Shown here in pieces: positions 24,651-36,205 of a DNA stretch of 64,000 nt. Within the stretch, counting starts at the first letter, position 1, and each line of letters starts with the position of its first letter. A model generated the notes under the pieces. The model made no database searches, was not told where the DNA came from, and was given only the letters and a program-made list of their open reading frames with translations. Source of the stretch: Punica granatum (Eukaryota > Streptophyta > Magnoliopsida > Myrtales > Lythraceae); contig NC_045132.1 in assembly GCF_007655135.1 (NCBI RefSeq), forward strand, positions 11,966,001 through 12,030,000, written 5' to 3'. Position numbers and translations under genes: made by a program.

Positions 24651-26383
24651 GGCCGGCTCTCTTGGAAATTTGACTCTTGTGCACTCGGGAGCCGAACTTC
24701 GTGTCATTTGCCCTTGCAAGCATTGCATGTGAATTTCCCCTGTTGACTAGAAAGAAAATGTAGAATTGCCCCGTGAATAGGGAAACGAGGTTGCCTTGAT
24801 GCGAATGTTGAACGGGGATGCCCCGGTCTTCATTTTTTGAAGTGGCCCGTGGTAGACGCCTTGTGCGATGTCTCTGATCATCTCTTACTGTTCTTTGCAG
24901 TACGTGTCTCTTGGAGGGTGCACGCTGCTGAAGTCACTGGATGTTCAAGGAAGACGGTTGCATAAATGCTGAGTGATTCGTTCGATTGTCCTCGTCTTCG
25001 ACTTCATAGGGGGTACCTCATCGTCGAACACCTCCCTCGTCAAAGTATAAGGAAAAAGTCCGAGACAAGTTCTTGGGGAAGTGTGAACTCGCGCATCGCT
25101 CTTCGCCTGTGGTCAATGTGCCCCTGTGAAGGATGACAAAGAAGACAATGCATTAGGCGATTATGCGGGGGGATATGTGGTAAGAAATATGGGGTGGACC
25201 CATGGGAAAATCCCTTTTGTCCCACACGCGACCCATAGGGTGTCGTGTGTGGATGACATTTGTTTCCGGGAATCTAGTCATCACCACTCTGGAGTGGTTA
25301 GACCATGACTGAGGTCACATAAGCATGTTTTCCCTAATTGCGAGTAGGCATGCGCAGCCGTCCTAGGGAAGGCTCGAGGAGCCGGGTCCCATGAGGACAG
25401 GTGAGTCAAACAGGTCCAACAGAACTAATAAGGCGTCTTCGAGACTGTCCTAATGCTCCATTGAAGGATTTGTTCATGTCGGGAGCCCATTTGTGGGAAT
25501 GCATTTGAATGAAAGCAACAGAGAGTTTAAAGGAAACTGCGCGTGTTGCCCCAGTGTTTAGTCGGCGTCCACAACGGAGGTGGATGAGATCCATTCTTTG
25601 ATCGGAGGCATGACCGTGCTGGTCTGCGATCGAGAGTTAGGTCATGCTCTGTTTGTGGAGTTGTCACTTTCGGTCTTTGTAGTGGAAGGATTAGACTTGC
25701 TCCTCGGAGTATCGCTTGGATGAATTTGAATCTAAGTCGATTTTGGATTTTCAGATGAGCCTGAAAGCAGTAAATGCGAGGTGTCAAAACCTGAAACCAG
25801 TAAATACGGGGCCGGAGCCCAAAAGTGGGGCCGAAGTCGGATGAAGGGCCTGAGCTCGATGCAGGGCCTGAGCCCAATGCAGTAAATGCAAGGCCGGAGC
25901 CCGATGCAGTAAATGCATGCTCGATAGGAAAATGCAAGAGATGCAAAAGCAAAGGTCAATGCTGAGGAATAGAGCAAAGCGCTGCAATGCGGTGACGCTG
26001 ATTTGCTTGCGGTATTGCTCTGTGGAGCAAGGATGGGGACTTAGTGTTGAAATCCCAAGGAACTGAATGAGAGACGTTTGTTGTCTCAATTGTGGTCGCT
26101 CAGTATTCAGGCTGTCTTCTTGTTGAGAATTTCCTGCAATGGGAAAAGAAAACAATGAAGGAGCATGAACTGTTCAGGATTTCAATGCAAGAGTGTAGGG
26201 AAGCGAACTGGCCTGGTAGGTGTCGTGTGAGCACACCGAGAGACATGCATTGATACATTGAGCATGCATGTATGAGTTGGTGTGAACATGCTTGGACATG
26301 TGTGAGGCACGCTTGATCATTGGTAGATGCGTGGGGTCACGCGGAGGGATGTGCGTCCGATCACACGGTGACACTCTCTGTCG
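24651..26383 (-). mobile_element. Family-B-specific interior, no gene
   Basis: I see no retroelement domain or other protein family here. The only structure is a loose cluster at 25752-25910 of hairpin-like segments followed by GCAGTAAATGC (listed separately). In an autonomous relative this position would hold gag and pol, so this DNA replaces them. Confidence 0.6.
25752..25912. repeat. Loose cluster of hairpin plus GCAGTAAATG segments
   Basis: Segments include GAAAGCAGTAAATGC, AGGT-gtcaaa-ACCT followed by GAAACCAGTAAATAC, GGGC-CTGA-GCCC followed by AATGCAGTAAATGCAA, and GGC-CGGA-GCC followed by CGATGCAGTAAATGCATG. Units are irregular in length, unlike the main array 2.6 kb away, but use the same hairpin-then-linker order. 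Confidence 0.6.
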
Positions 26384-26605
26384 TGCGGGGTGGGTGGCCG
26401 GGATGGACTCGGCTTCTGGTCATAGCACATCTCGCTATGGAGAAGTGAAGACCGCGGGTGGTCTTCCCGCAAAGGTTGGCACGACTCGCCAATCATGCGG
26501 GGTGGGTGGCTGGGATGGACGGCCTCTGGTCATAGCACGTCTCGTCATGGAGAGGTGAAGACCGCGGGTGGTCTACCCGCGAAGATTGGCACAACTCACC
26601 TGTCG
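26384..26605. repeat. Tandem duplication of about 111 bp (two copies)
   Basis: 'tgcggggtgggtggc' recurs at 26384 and 26496, and a third partial start lies at 26606. Each unit carries 'ctggtcatagcac(a/g)tctcg' and 'tgaagaccgcgggtggtct', the latter followed by '(a/t)cccgc'. It is non-coding interior of the B element. Confidence 0.8.
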
Positions 26606-27281
26606 TGCGGGACATGGTAGTTGCTGTGCAAACATCGAATGCAGGCAATGTATGAGTTTTCAAAAGCTAATGTCGTTGCATTGATTTGATTCAAGTTCCC
26701 AGATTTATGAAGATGGTTCATTTGAAAAAGGGAACTTAAGCAATAAACCAATGCAATGTCCTAGTTTGTTTGAAACATGCATGCAGTGAAGAAAAGTAAA
26801 GTATAACTGTATCCGTTACAATGTACATCGCTCTTTATGAAAAACAACAAAGGCCCGTCGCCTAAAGAAAAAACTACAGGCCGACTCAAAGACTCAACTT
26901 TTGGGTCGGTTGACGGCATGAAGGCAATTTTGGTCCAGCATGACGGTCCCTGTTTATGCATGGTTTCAGTGTTCTACTGGGAAAACCACTAACTAGGGAT
27001 GGGGGCTCCCGATTCAAGGGGATCAATTCCTTGAAATCAAGCGAGGATCTTTGGGGCCGGTTCAGTGGCAGAGCCTACTCGATCCGTTCCCTTACTCGGA
27101 ACCTCTGACTAACCTAGCTTCCTAGATTGGTGCCCGTGGGATTTCAGGCATTTGGTACCTAAATCCGCTAGAATGATGCAATGCAAGTGCAGGAAAGTAA
27201 ATGTGCGCAAAATAAATGTACGGAAAACGATAAATAAACATGCAAGCAAGCAAACGGATAGAGCCTGAACCCACTAAGTAT
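26606..27281 (-). mobile_element. Leader of B element, no gene
   Basis: This is the region just downstream (minus strand) of the primer-binding site, where a packaging or dimerisation signal would be expected. I see no conserved coding frame and no array. The segment 26990-27130 is rich in G and C runs. Confidence 0.5.
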
Positions 27282-27300
27282 GTCCCCAGTGGAGTCGCCA
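27282..27300 (-). other. Primer-binding site, tRNA-Arg type
   Basis: Minus strand TGGCGACTCCACTGGGGAC lies three bases after the 5' LTR end. Its complement ends TGGAGTCGCCA, which fits a tRNA with acceptor stem GACTCCA and discriminator G, as in plant tRNA-Arg. Ogre-type elements are known to use tRNA-Arg. It was assigned by eye, without a tRNA search. Confidence 0.8.
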
Positions 27301-27303
27301 AGT

Positions 27304-30300
27304 TGTACGGACCCGAATGTGGACTCTCGTCGGGGCCCGCATGCGTGCTTTTGGATCGCGCGGCTTGGGAGTGTCCACCTTCCCGTGGGGACGCGTGACG
27401 GACACGCGTGAGAGAAGGAGTCGCCACTTATCATTTTACGACCCGTAGGTCGAGGGCGGCTAAGTTACCCGGGTCTAGGGGTATGGAACACCTAGTTTGT
27501 CGTTAAGGCATTGATCTGTGTGGAACCGGAAAATCCGTGTTCGGGGGTTCATGTTACGTGCAGGCTTATATCCCGCACACCCTTTCGGTACTCTGGTTTG
27601 CTAGGCTTGCATGTTTTATGATTTACCACATGAATTAAGTTGCACTCGGCTCGCACGTTTTGACACCGGAGATTCAGTGAACCAAACGATGTCGGTCGAG
27701 AAGCCGAGAGAGAAGTAAACCCGTATGTCGAGGAGTTGGTTCACAATCTTGCGTTACAGTTCATCGAACCATGGAGGTTGAATCCCTGCGTGAACCAGAA
27801 CCGCGAGTTCTTGGATTTACTTGTATCTGGGCAAGCATTAGACCGATTCGATTAATTCGACTCTCGGACCGTTCGCTCACCGACTGAATTCTTACAGAAT
27901 AAATGTACAAAATAAAATCCTTACAATGCTCCCGAAAACAATAAATACAAATTACAAAAGGGTCGAATTCCAGCCATTTCGCGTTCGGTTATTATTCCAC
28001 TCTAACTCACAGTGAGTTTAGGGAAAAGACCAAAGAACTGAAATTCAATGGACGCTCTCACTGAATAGGGCGTTGGACCCTGTGAGTGTTGATTGGGGCG
28101 TTGAACCCTGTGCTCGATGATTAGGGCGTTGAACCCTAATATTATTCGCCCTAGGGATCAGGCTCGACCCGCATGGCAAACAGGTGCGGAAAGATAACAC
28201 GCAGCAGGTAAATAACAGACAAGGTGTTTGTTATTATCGAGTGTACGTGTTTTAACAAGTTGTTAATCCGAAGTATTTTGGCATGCAAATCCTACCCTAG
28301 ACAAACAAGCACGTGCCAATGTTTTAGCATTCGGCTTTGTTTTGAGAACTTGACAAAGAGAGTCAAATCTCATGTGTGTGGATTGCTTTTACAGTTGTTC
28401 TGTATTGAGACACTGAATTTTCACTGAATTAGCCAAACTCGTGTTTTGACTCTAGATTTGGAATCTAGAATTCCTCCTAACCATTATCTAGTGTTTGGTT
28501 AGGTCGAGTGAAAGGTTAATCAGCATTTTGCATGTTTTCTGACAGAGATAACCGTTCTAGTTACCCGAGTCTATGTTAGGAAGACAGAAACTCATCAGTT
28601 AGATAAGAAAAGGCTATGCAGATGAACCTGCACCTGAACAGGTAGCCCGTTCTTATCCCTTACTGTAGTGTTTCTGTCATGCTAACCCTAAGGGTGTCGC
28701 TGAATTGTGAAAAGACGATTTTGCCCTTTATTTGAAAATTATTTTCAGAAAAGGGGAAACATCGCAGTGCGGGCCACCTCGGCCTGTAGCCGGTGTCGAC
28801 TAATTCCCTGGATTGTCCAGGGTTGTGCAAGAACCCCGAAAAAGCCAAAGAACCGGTCGATCTGCCCGGAAGTTATCTAGAAAGATCTTCTGTATCCTAA
28901 CCTGAGTTACCTGGAAGCAGGTAAAAACTCAAGTTGAGACACAGAAGCCCTTTTCAGACGTCCATGCTATATCGGACCGCGCATTTCGGGTTTTGAAATT
29001 GATAAGTTTGAAAAGGGCACCAACATCATTTGACAACTCATCGACGCGAGTTATCAGTTAATGGCCAATTCGTGTAAACTTTATCAGTGTGAAGTGGGTT
29101 TAATCATGTGAGCGTCCCGATTAACCCGTTTGTGGAATTAATGCTTAAGGGTTGTGCCGAATGCATTAATTGTGAAAACGATTCGCGACTCGACGAGCAA
29201 GACGATTCCATAAGGATCGAGGATAATTTGGTCCAATGACCGAAACTATCCTCGTAACCGAATGGACCCGAATGAGTCATCGATACCCAAATCCATGCAT
29301 GCTTTGTTTTGAAAAGACATTTTCATGCGATATTGCGACGATAATGTAAATTGCAAATTACACGAAAGCCGAGAACGGACTCAAAACGGGAAGAGGAAGC
29401 CTTATGCAACCCGTACAAGTCTAAGAGGCTCTCGGTCACTTCTCCTTGGAGATAACCGAGAGGTCCCATGGCTCGAATGGGGTTCCACGAGGTTTCCCCG
29501 TCTTGTTTTGAATCATTTCTCGCATGCTCAAACGACAAACACGATAAATGGCACGATTAACTAAAGTCGGTATTGCCATGATTTGAATAACGCATTCGAA
29601 CTTTCAAACATGCACAAACAAGTTATTTAAGGAATCGATAAAACAATACCGACTTCATGCATGTAAGAAAACACGAGAAAACTCGGGAATCAAACTTAGA
29701 TCGTGATAAGAAGGCCGTTCTCGGTTACCTCTTCTTGAAGCAAACCCGAGAGCTCTTTTGCTTATTTCGGGTTGAGAAGGTCTTCCGAGGGTCGATCCAA
29801 ACGTTTCCCGACATGCTAACATGTTATATGATGACGAGCATGCATAATATAACATGAAAGTGTATGAAAATTAAGCCTTGCAAGTTAAACATGCATAAAA
29901 CGCCATATTACTCCATAGCCATGCAAATAATGTAAAAAACCCTAACTCCTCTAAGTCAAGAGTGATTTACCTAGCCTCGGGATACGAGGAAAGAGTCGGG
30001 GAAGTGTTTGAGAGTCGGGTGACTCAGTAGAACGCTTGGAAGAGTGCTCGGGTGCAAGGGCATGCACGTTCGGAGAGCTAAGCGCTCGGGGCGTGCGGTT
30101 GTGCGTGCGACTGGATGCGCGGGCGCGCGGGGCGCGCGGCTGGACGCGCGGGCACGCTGGAGCTTGCGGCTACGGGTGCACTGTTCACCCGAGAGCACGT
30201 CCTTCACCCGAAATTACCTAAATGACCTGAAATGATGAGCAAATGACTTCAAATCAAAAATCTAAGTGCATAAATGAACTCCTTGGGTCCAAAACATGTG

Positions 30301-32117
30301 GTCCATGGAGTTTGAGAATTTTTGAACCTAAGTCGAGATGATGAACATCGGCTTCCGACTTAAGAAACTCAAAGCTTTCTTCGGGTTTTCTTCGGTTTTT
30401 CTCTCTTGGTTTTTGAAGTGTTGAAGCTTGCTGGTTTTGGCTATGGAGTTGAGAGCTTTTCTTGAGGGAGAAAGCTTGGAGGGAGTGTGCAAGAGGAGAA
30501 GTCCTTAGCTTAATCACTTTGGAGCAATATATAGGCAAAGTTAATGAGCAATTAAGTGAAGAAAAGCTTGATTAAGGCAAGGCTTAGGGAGATCCAAATT
30601 TTCTAAGCAAGATAAGGATGAATGTCATCCAAGTATTCTTCATGGAGAAGAGTTAAGAGCATTGAATGCATGGATAGTGATGGTTGAGTGCAAGAATGAA
30701 AGACTTGAGATATTTTCAATGCAAGTGGGCAATGGTGGCTAGCTTTGTCTTGAGCAAGGGGAAAAAGATGCCGTGGGTCCCGTTTGGGTTGGAGTTGAGT
30801 CGGTAGGAAGCTCGAATCTCGATTGATTGCGTATTCGAAGCTCGTGGTTCGAATTGAACGTCGAATTATCGATATACGCGAGGAAACGGATTTAATGAGT
30901 CCGAGATTGGCATTTTCCGTGAGAAATTGCCAAATATCTATATGAGGCTCGAAAGCCGGTTTTGTTCCTTTTATGCATACAGTGCGAGGTTACCCACTTC
31001 TGGCAGCATATCTTGTATCTGCATCCCACGTCGATCATTTTGACATAAATTGTCAAATTACGTGGGCACTTGTCCCTTAAGCCCGTAAATGCAAATATGG
31101 AGCAGGAGATGTCCTAGGAGGTCGAAACTGGATTTCTTAGATTGCTTTCTGAGTTTCTTGGGCATTTCGGAGATCACTGTGACCTCTGTTTGTCGAAATT
31201 GGACCTCTAAGGATATGAAAAGTGCATATGAGACCCTTAAAGCACTGCTCGGGGGGTCTAGATGAGTTGTGTGATTCATTCCGACGACTCCACATCGAGC
31301 CTTGAGAAGGCTAGCATTGTGTAACGTAAGCATTCGGCGTCAAGTTTTCGTAAAAAGGACCTCCGGATATGCATTTTCACTGAAAATGACCATTTCTGCT
31401 CCTCGGAGGTTACTGGGGAAACTGAAAAGGGTTTTGCTGTCTGTTTTGCCCAATTGTGAATGTCTGCTAGAGTTTTCAGGGCAATGCGGTATGAACTTCG
31501 TTTATCGTAATTCCATCAGACTAGTCTCCGGCTATGCTCTTCCGAAGAGGGGTATGCTTGTTTTGCCGCTCGGAAGTCATTTGAAGTGTTTGTGTGACTT
31601 CTAAGAGACAATCCGAAGCACTGCTCATGCCCTGTATGCTTGTGGGGCATGGCCGCGTCTGATATTTGAAATTAACTTTTCTCCGAGAAACCGGCATTTT
31701 TGGACTTCCACTGAAAAGTTATCTGTATACAGAAAGTTGTTCTATATAGAGCAGATGATTTGCAAAATGCCTTTGGGGACACTTTTCATCTATTTGGCAT
31801 TGGAGTGCATTTCTGGAGTCCAATATTGGCTATCTTCCGACGATCGAGTGAACTATCGGAAAATAGTACCATCCTTGTGATATATTGAAAATGTCGGTTT
31901 TGGACATTGTTGAGCTCTCTGGTCGCTCTGTTGCCTTTTGGTGACTCCTAGAGTCCTTCTGTCAGGTGTATGTGTCGTTTGCCCGATTTTGCCGACTTGA
32001 GAATGAATAGTGATTTTCCGCTCTGTTGAGTCGTTTTTCTGTACTCTGCTCAAGTCATAGCTTGGATCATTGCTGATGATGTAATTTAAATCGGTGAGCC
32101 AAAATGGGGTGCTGACA
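27304..32117 (-). repeat. 5' LTR of family B element (4814 bp)
   Basis: It has the same termini as the 3' LTR (TGTACGGACC ... GGTGCTGACA on plus) and is colinear over its whole length. The GACCC duplication follows at 32118. Relative to the 3' LTR it retains about 55 bp near 29600-29655. Genes: none seen. Confidence 0.9.
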
Positions 32118-32998
32118 GACCCGAAACAGGGATTTGAAACCGGGATGGACCTGAACTGGAATTTAAACCGGGATGGACCCGAACAAGAATTTGAAGCCGG
32201 GATGGACCCGCACAGGAATTTAAAACCGGGATGGACCCGAACAGGAATTTAAATCGGGATGGACCCGAAACAGGAATTTGAAACCGGGATGGACCCGAAA
32301 CAGGAATTAAAACCGGGATGGACCAAAACAGGAATTTGAAACCGGGATGAACCCGAACAGGAATTTAAACCGGGATGGACCCAAAACAGGAATTTGAAAC
32401 CGGGATGGACCCGAAACAGGAATTTAAACAGAGATGGACCCAAATAGGAATTTGAAACCGGGATGGACCCGAATAGGAATTTAAACCGGGATAGACCCGA
32501 ACAGGAATTTGAAATCGGGATGGACCCGAAACAGGGATTTGAAACCGGGATGGACCCGAACTGGAATTTAAACCGGGATGGACCCGAACAGGAATTTGAA
32601 GCCGGGATGGACCCGCACAGGAATTTAAAATCGGGATGGACCCGAACAGGAATTTAAATCGGGATGGACCCGAAACAAGAATTTGAAACCGGGATGGACC
32701 CGAAACAGGAATTTAAACCGGGATGGACCAAAACAGGAATTTGAAACCGGGATGAACCCGAACAGGAATTTAAACCGGGATGGACCCAAAACAGGAATTT
32801 GAAACCGGGATGGACCCGAAACAGGAATTTAAACAGAGATGGACCCAAATAGGAATTTGAAACCGGGATGGACCCGAATAGGAATTTAAACCGGGATAGA
32901 CCCGAACAGGAATTTGAAATCGGGATGGACCCGAAACAGGGATTTGAAACCGGGATTGACCCGAGACGGGAATTTAAAAATTGGGATAGACCCAAGAC
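32118..32998. repeat. 28-29 bp tandem array (array D), right part, with 405-bp higher-order period
   Basis: This continues the array of 15018-16340. The marker 'gacccgaaacagggatttgaaaccgggat' recurs at 32118, 32523 and 32928, and the order of variant units between the markers is repeated (for example 'gaactggaattt', then 'gaagccggg', then 'gacccgcacagg'). This gives a higher-order repeat of about 405 bp, or 14 units. About 30 units in total. Confidence 0.9.
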
Positions 32999-34034
32999 AC
33001 TTGCTCGGGGATCGCGTAAAGCGTCAGGCGACGTGGTTTGCTTGGCGTTGGGCCTAGATCACGTGCGGCGACTGATGATGATTCCTCGATGCGTGCCCTT
33101 CTTTGGACGTTAGTTGTTTGGTAGCATGGAGCATCCCCTGACGGTTTCCAATGTATCGATAGCACGACCCGTCGCGTGAGGCAGATATGAGTCCGTCAGG
33201 GAGAAGATGCCCCTTGGGGTTCCATGCGCATCTGCAGATAAGAGCATAACTCTTCGTTAGTCATGTGGACAGTGGTGCGCGCTGAGTGTACAGGGCTGAT
33301 GTTGTCCCAAAGGTGTTGATCTGCTGTAGATTGGCGTTGCTGCCGCAATGAAGTTGTTTCGTCGTTGCTTTGCCCCTGGGGTGGCGGTGTGTTTGATCTG
33401 CCGGAAGTCGGCTTTGTTGCTGGGGTAGTTGCTCATTGCTCTGCCAGATGCCAGCTTTGTCGCAGGAGCGATTGTAGTTTGCTGGGGATGCCCCAGTCTT
33501 GCGATGAGGGACTCGACCTCTGTGGTGGAGCGCCTACGTATCCCGAGGGGTCGAAAATCAGAGTCTGCCGTAGTTCTTGTGTTTGTTGTACCTGTGATCC
33601 TGATATCATTAGTAAGTCATGTGATTACTAGCGATTTGTAAGCACAAGTAAAAGGAAGTGTTTGCGACGCATGCTTTTCAGTTTCGGGTCGCCTGGGCGA
33701 CCCGTGGAGAGTTTTTGCTTTGGTGATGCAAATGGGGGTCCCGCTTTTAAAGGCCCCGATGCGAGGCCTTCAGGGCTCCTGTTGGCCTTAGATGGGCATA
33801 TCGAGACGTTCTCAAAGGTGCCCAAGCGGCTCTATCAGTTGTTTGACGCACCAGTGAACTTAGGACCCTTCTCATCAAGGTGCCGTAGGGTGGCTGCATT
33901 TGTAACCCGCATGGGGAATTTTGTTCAATTTTGGTCAGACCTCGGTCTAGTCATTTTCAGAGTGTTATGACTAGACTCCCGGAAAGAAATGTCTAGGATT
34001 TTGGCTTTATGGCAGCCGATTGAAGGGTGGCTGT
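32999..34034 (-). mobile_element. Interior of the A2-bearing element, B-like, no gene
   Basis: From about 33290 it follows the B interior (23106-23800), including 'gcgcctacgtatccc' (33530), 'gtctgccgtagttcttgtg' and 'gaaagaaatgtctaggatttt'. The 'gatgccccttgggg' block at 33206 has a partner at 54498 in the Ogre element. It breaks off at 34034 within 'gaagggtggctgt' where LTR A3 starts; no primer-binding site lies at this junction. Confidence 0.75.
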
Positions 34035-36205
34035 TGTGCGCACCCGAATTTCATCTCGTCGGGGCACGCATGCGCGAAGCAACGCGGCTTGGGAGTGTCC
34101 ACCTTCCCGGGGACACGCGACGGACACACGTGAGGAGGAGTCGCCACTTACTATTTACAACCCGTAGGCCGAGGGCCGTTGAGTCGCCTGGGTCTAGGGG
34201 TACGGGGTACACCTAAATGCTAAGGCAATGGTCATGCGGAACCGAAAATTCCGAATTCGGGGGTTCTATTACGTGCGGGCCTATATCCCGCACGCCCTTT
34301 CGGTACTCTAGTTTGCTAGGCTTGCCGTTTTGTTTATTTACCGCGTGATTTAGGGTTGCACTTGACTCGCCCGTTTTGATACCGTAAAGTCGATGAATTG
34401 ATCATCTCTTGGTAACAATAGACTGACTTGACCGGTTCGACACTCGGACCTCTCGCTCGCCGATCGGGGATCCTTACAAATGAATGAGTGAGTGTACAGA
34501 TAAAATCCTCACAATGTTCTCTCGAATAATTACAAAGTGTAACTGAATAAGTAAATGGATCCCGATCGGTTTGCATTGGGCCAATATTCCACTCCGGCTC
34601 ACCGTGTGTTTTGAATAACCGATAAATGAATTAAGGCAACGCGGGCTCAAGGAGCCGGGGGTCGGGTCCGGTCGAACCAATGGTCTGTAGGAGAACCGGT
34701 TGATTCCCGCTGTAACCGTCGAACCGATCGAGCTCCCGGGTGATATCTAAACACGTTTCACACATCCAATCCAAATTGCCTTCCACTTAGGCCATGCTTG
34801 GAGTATGATGGTGAATCGAGGCTAGATCCCATTCCGCACTCGGGTTGCGCGTGCTCAGTGTGTTAGGAGGCGTTGGACCTCGTGTTCGGTGGTTTGAGGC
34901 GTTGGACCCCGTGTATTACATAACCTATGGGTTCGGACCCGAACCGCAACAAATTAGCAAAGACAAATGGAAGACGGAAGAAAAATGATAAAACTGACGA
35001 AAAACAGACAATAACTGACAAATACCGGTGAAAACAGACAAGTGGCGTATTAAGTCGAGTGTACGTGATTTAATCAGTTATTAACCGGGGTTGAGTAACA
35101 AACAAAGTATCTAACCTAGGCAAACATAGATGGTGGGCTAGAATATGGTTCTAAGCCAATTATGTGTGTGAACTTGTTTTAGAACTCTTATTCAGTTAGG
35201 TGTCACTATGGTTTCACCGAATTAGCCAAACTCGTATTTTGACTCTAGATTGGAATCTAGCATTCCACCTATCCATTATCTAATGTTTGATTAAGTCAAA
35301 TACATGATTAATCTGGTTCTTTGTGTTTCGTAACAGAAATAAAATGTTCACCACCGAATCTACGATAGGAAGATAGAAACACCGAAAGTGAACGGAATGG
35401 GCCGTACGAATGAAACTCGCACCCGAACGGGTTGCCCTTTTTCGTCCATAGATCGAGGTGTTTCGGTCTCCCTAACGCCTAGAATGTCGGCGAATCACGA
35501 AATGATGGTCATGCCCTTTGAACGGTAAAACGTGTATGTGGAAGTTGGGATCGCATGACACGAAGAGGTCCAAAGAGGACTCGCGCACTTAGACAAGAGC
35601 CTCCTCAAATTGGGCCTTGACTCGAGTCATAGCGCACGAGTGCTTCCTAGACACTAATTCTATTCGTGTTATGTGTCTCGATGTTTTGAAATTGTGAATT
35701 TTAAAAGGGCACTCTCACCGTTTAGTGATTCGTCGACGCGTTTACGAGTTGATATTCGATTTATCCAAATACTTAGGCCGAGTGGTTCATTTAGCCGAAT
35801 GGTACGTCCCGTTTCCCGTTTGTGAAGTGGTTTAATGATTGAGACCGCGAACCTCAATTGTTATGGATCAATGAAATGATTGTTCGATATTAACGTACCT
35901 AGCATACGAATTAACATGAAACCAATGATTAAATGAAAATTGTGATTACAATCAATTCCAAGAATCGGTTTTAACCGTTTCTTGCATGCGTAAAACGTCA
36001 AACATGATAATAACACACATTCTATAAAGCCGATGCCGCCATGATCTTGGGTGCGCAAACAAGCACATAATGCAAACGCAAATATCGTATTTAAAGGGAA
36101 TCGATAAAACGGCGTCGGCTCATGCAACAACGACATAAAATAAAATAAAATAAATATGGGAACCGACTTATTTCGGGGCGAAAGAGAGCTCCTTGGACCC
36201 ATGTG
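34035..36205 (-). repeat. Giant LTR, family A copy 3, first part
   Basis: It starts TGTGCGCACCCGAATTTC and is colinear with A2 and A4 (for example 'aagtaaatggatcccgatcgg' at 34551). It is interrupted at 36206 by the first Ty3/gypsy element within 'ccttggaccc(a)tgtg' and continues at 42962. The flank left of the LTR (gctgt) is not a primer site, so this copy is best read as an LTR end inserted into the interior of the A2 element. Confidence 0.85.
36201..36205. other. Target site duplication of gypsy copy 1, left (ATGTG)
   Basis: ATGTG on the left and GTGTG at 42962-42966 on the right. The uninserted LTR A1 reads 'ggacccgtgtggtccaagg' near 1795, so the site is recognisable and one base has changed since insertion. 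Confidence 0.75.

Larger units (their letters stand above)
16341..32117 (-). mobile_element. Complete non-autonomous LTR retrotransposon, family B (15.8 kb)
   Basis: On the minus strand the order is 5' LTR (32117-27304), 3-bp spacer, tRNA-Arg-type primer site, 6.2-kb non-coding interior, polypurine tract and 3' LTR (21089-16341), flanked by GACCC duplications. The interior has no gag, protease, RT, RNase H or integrase; long frames in it come from the tandem array at 21410-23105. Length and structure fit a LARD-type element. Its LTR termini, primer site, polypurine tract and the TTTTGCC module (24090-24270) are shared with Ogre/Tat-type DNA in this window, so it is inferred to depend on Ogre-type proteins. 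The two LTRs are alike: in the 240 bp at 18354 and 29325 I count 5 differences, all transitions. Confidence 0.88.

Noticed and set aside
34020..34050. LTR A3 as the 5' LTR partner of LTR A2
   Set aside because: The junction lacks the primer-binding site and lies in mid-interior sequence (equivalent to about 23800), so a separate insertion or a deletion is more likely.
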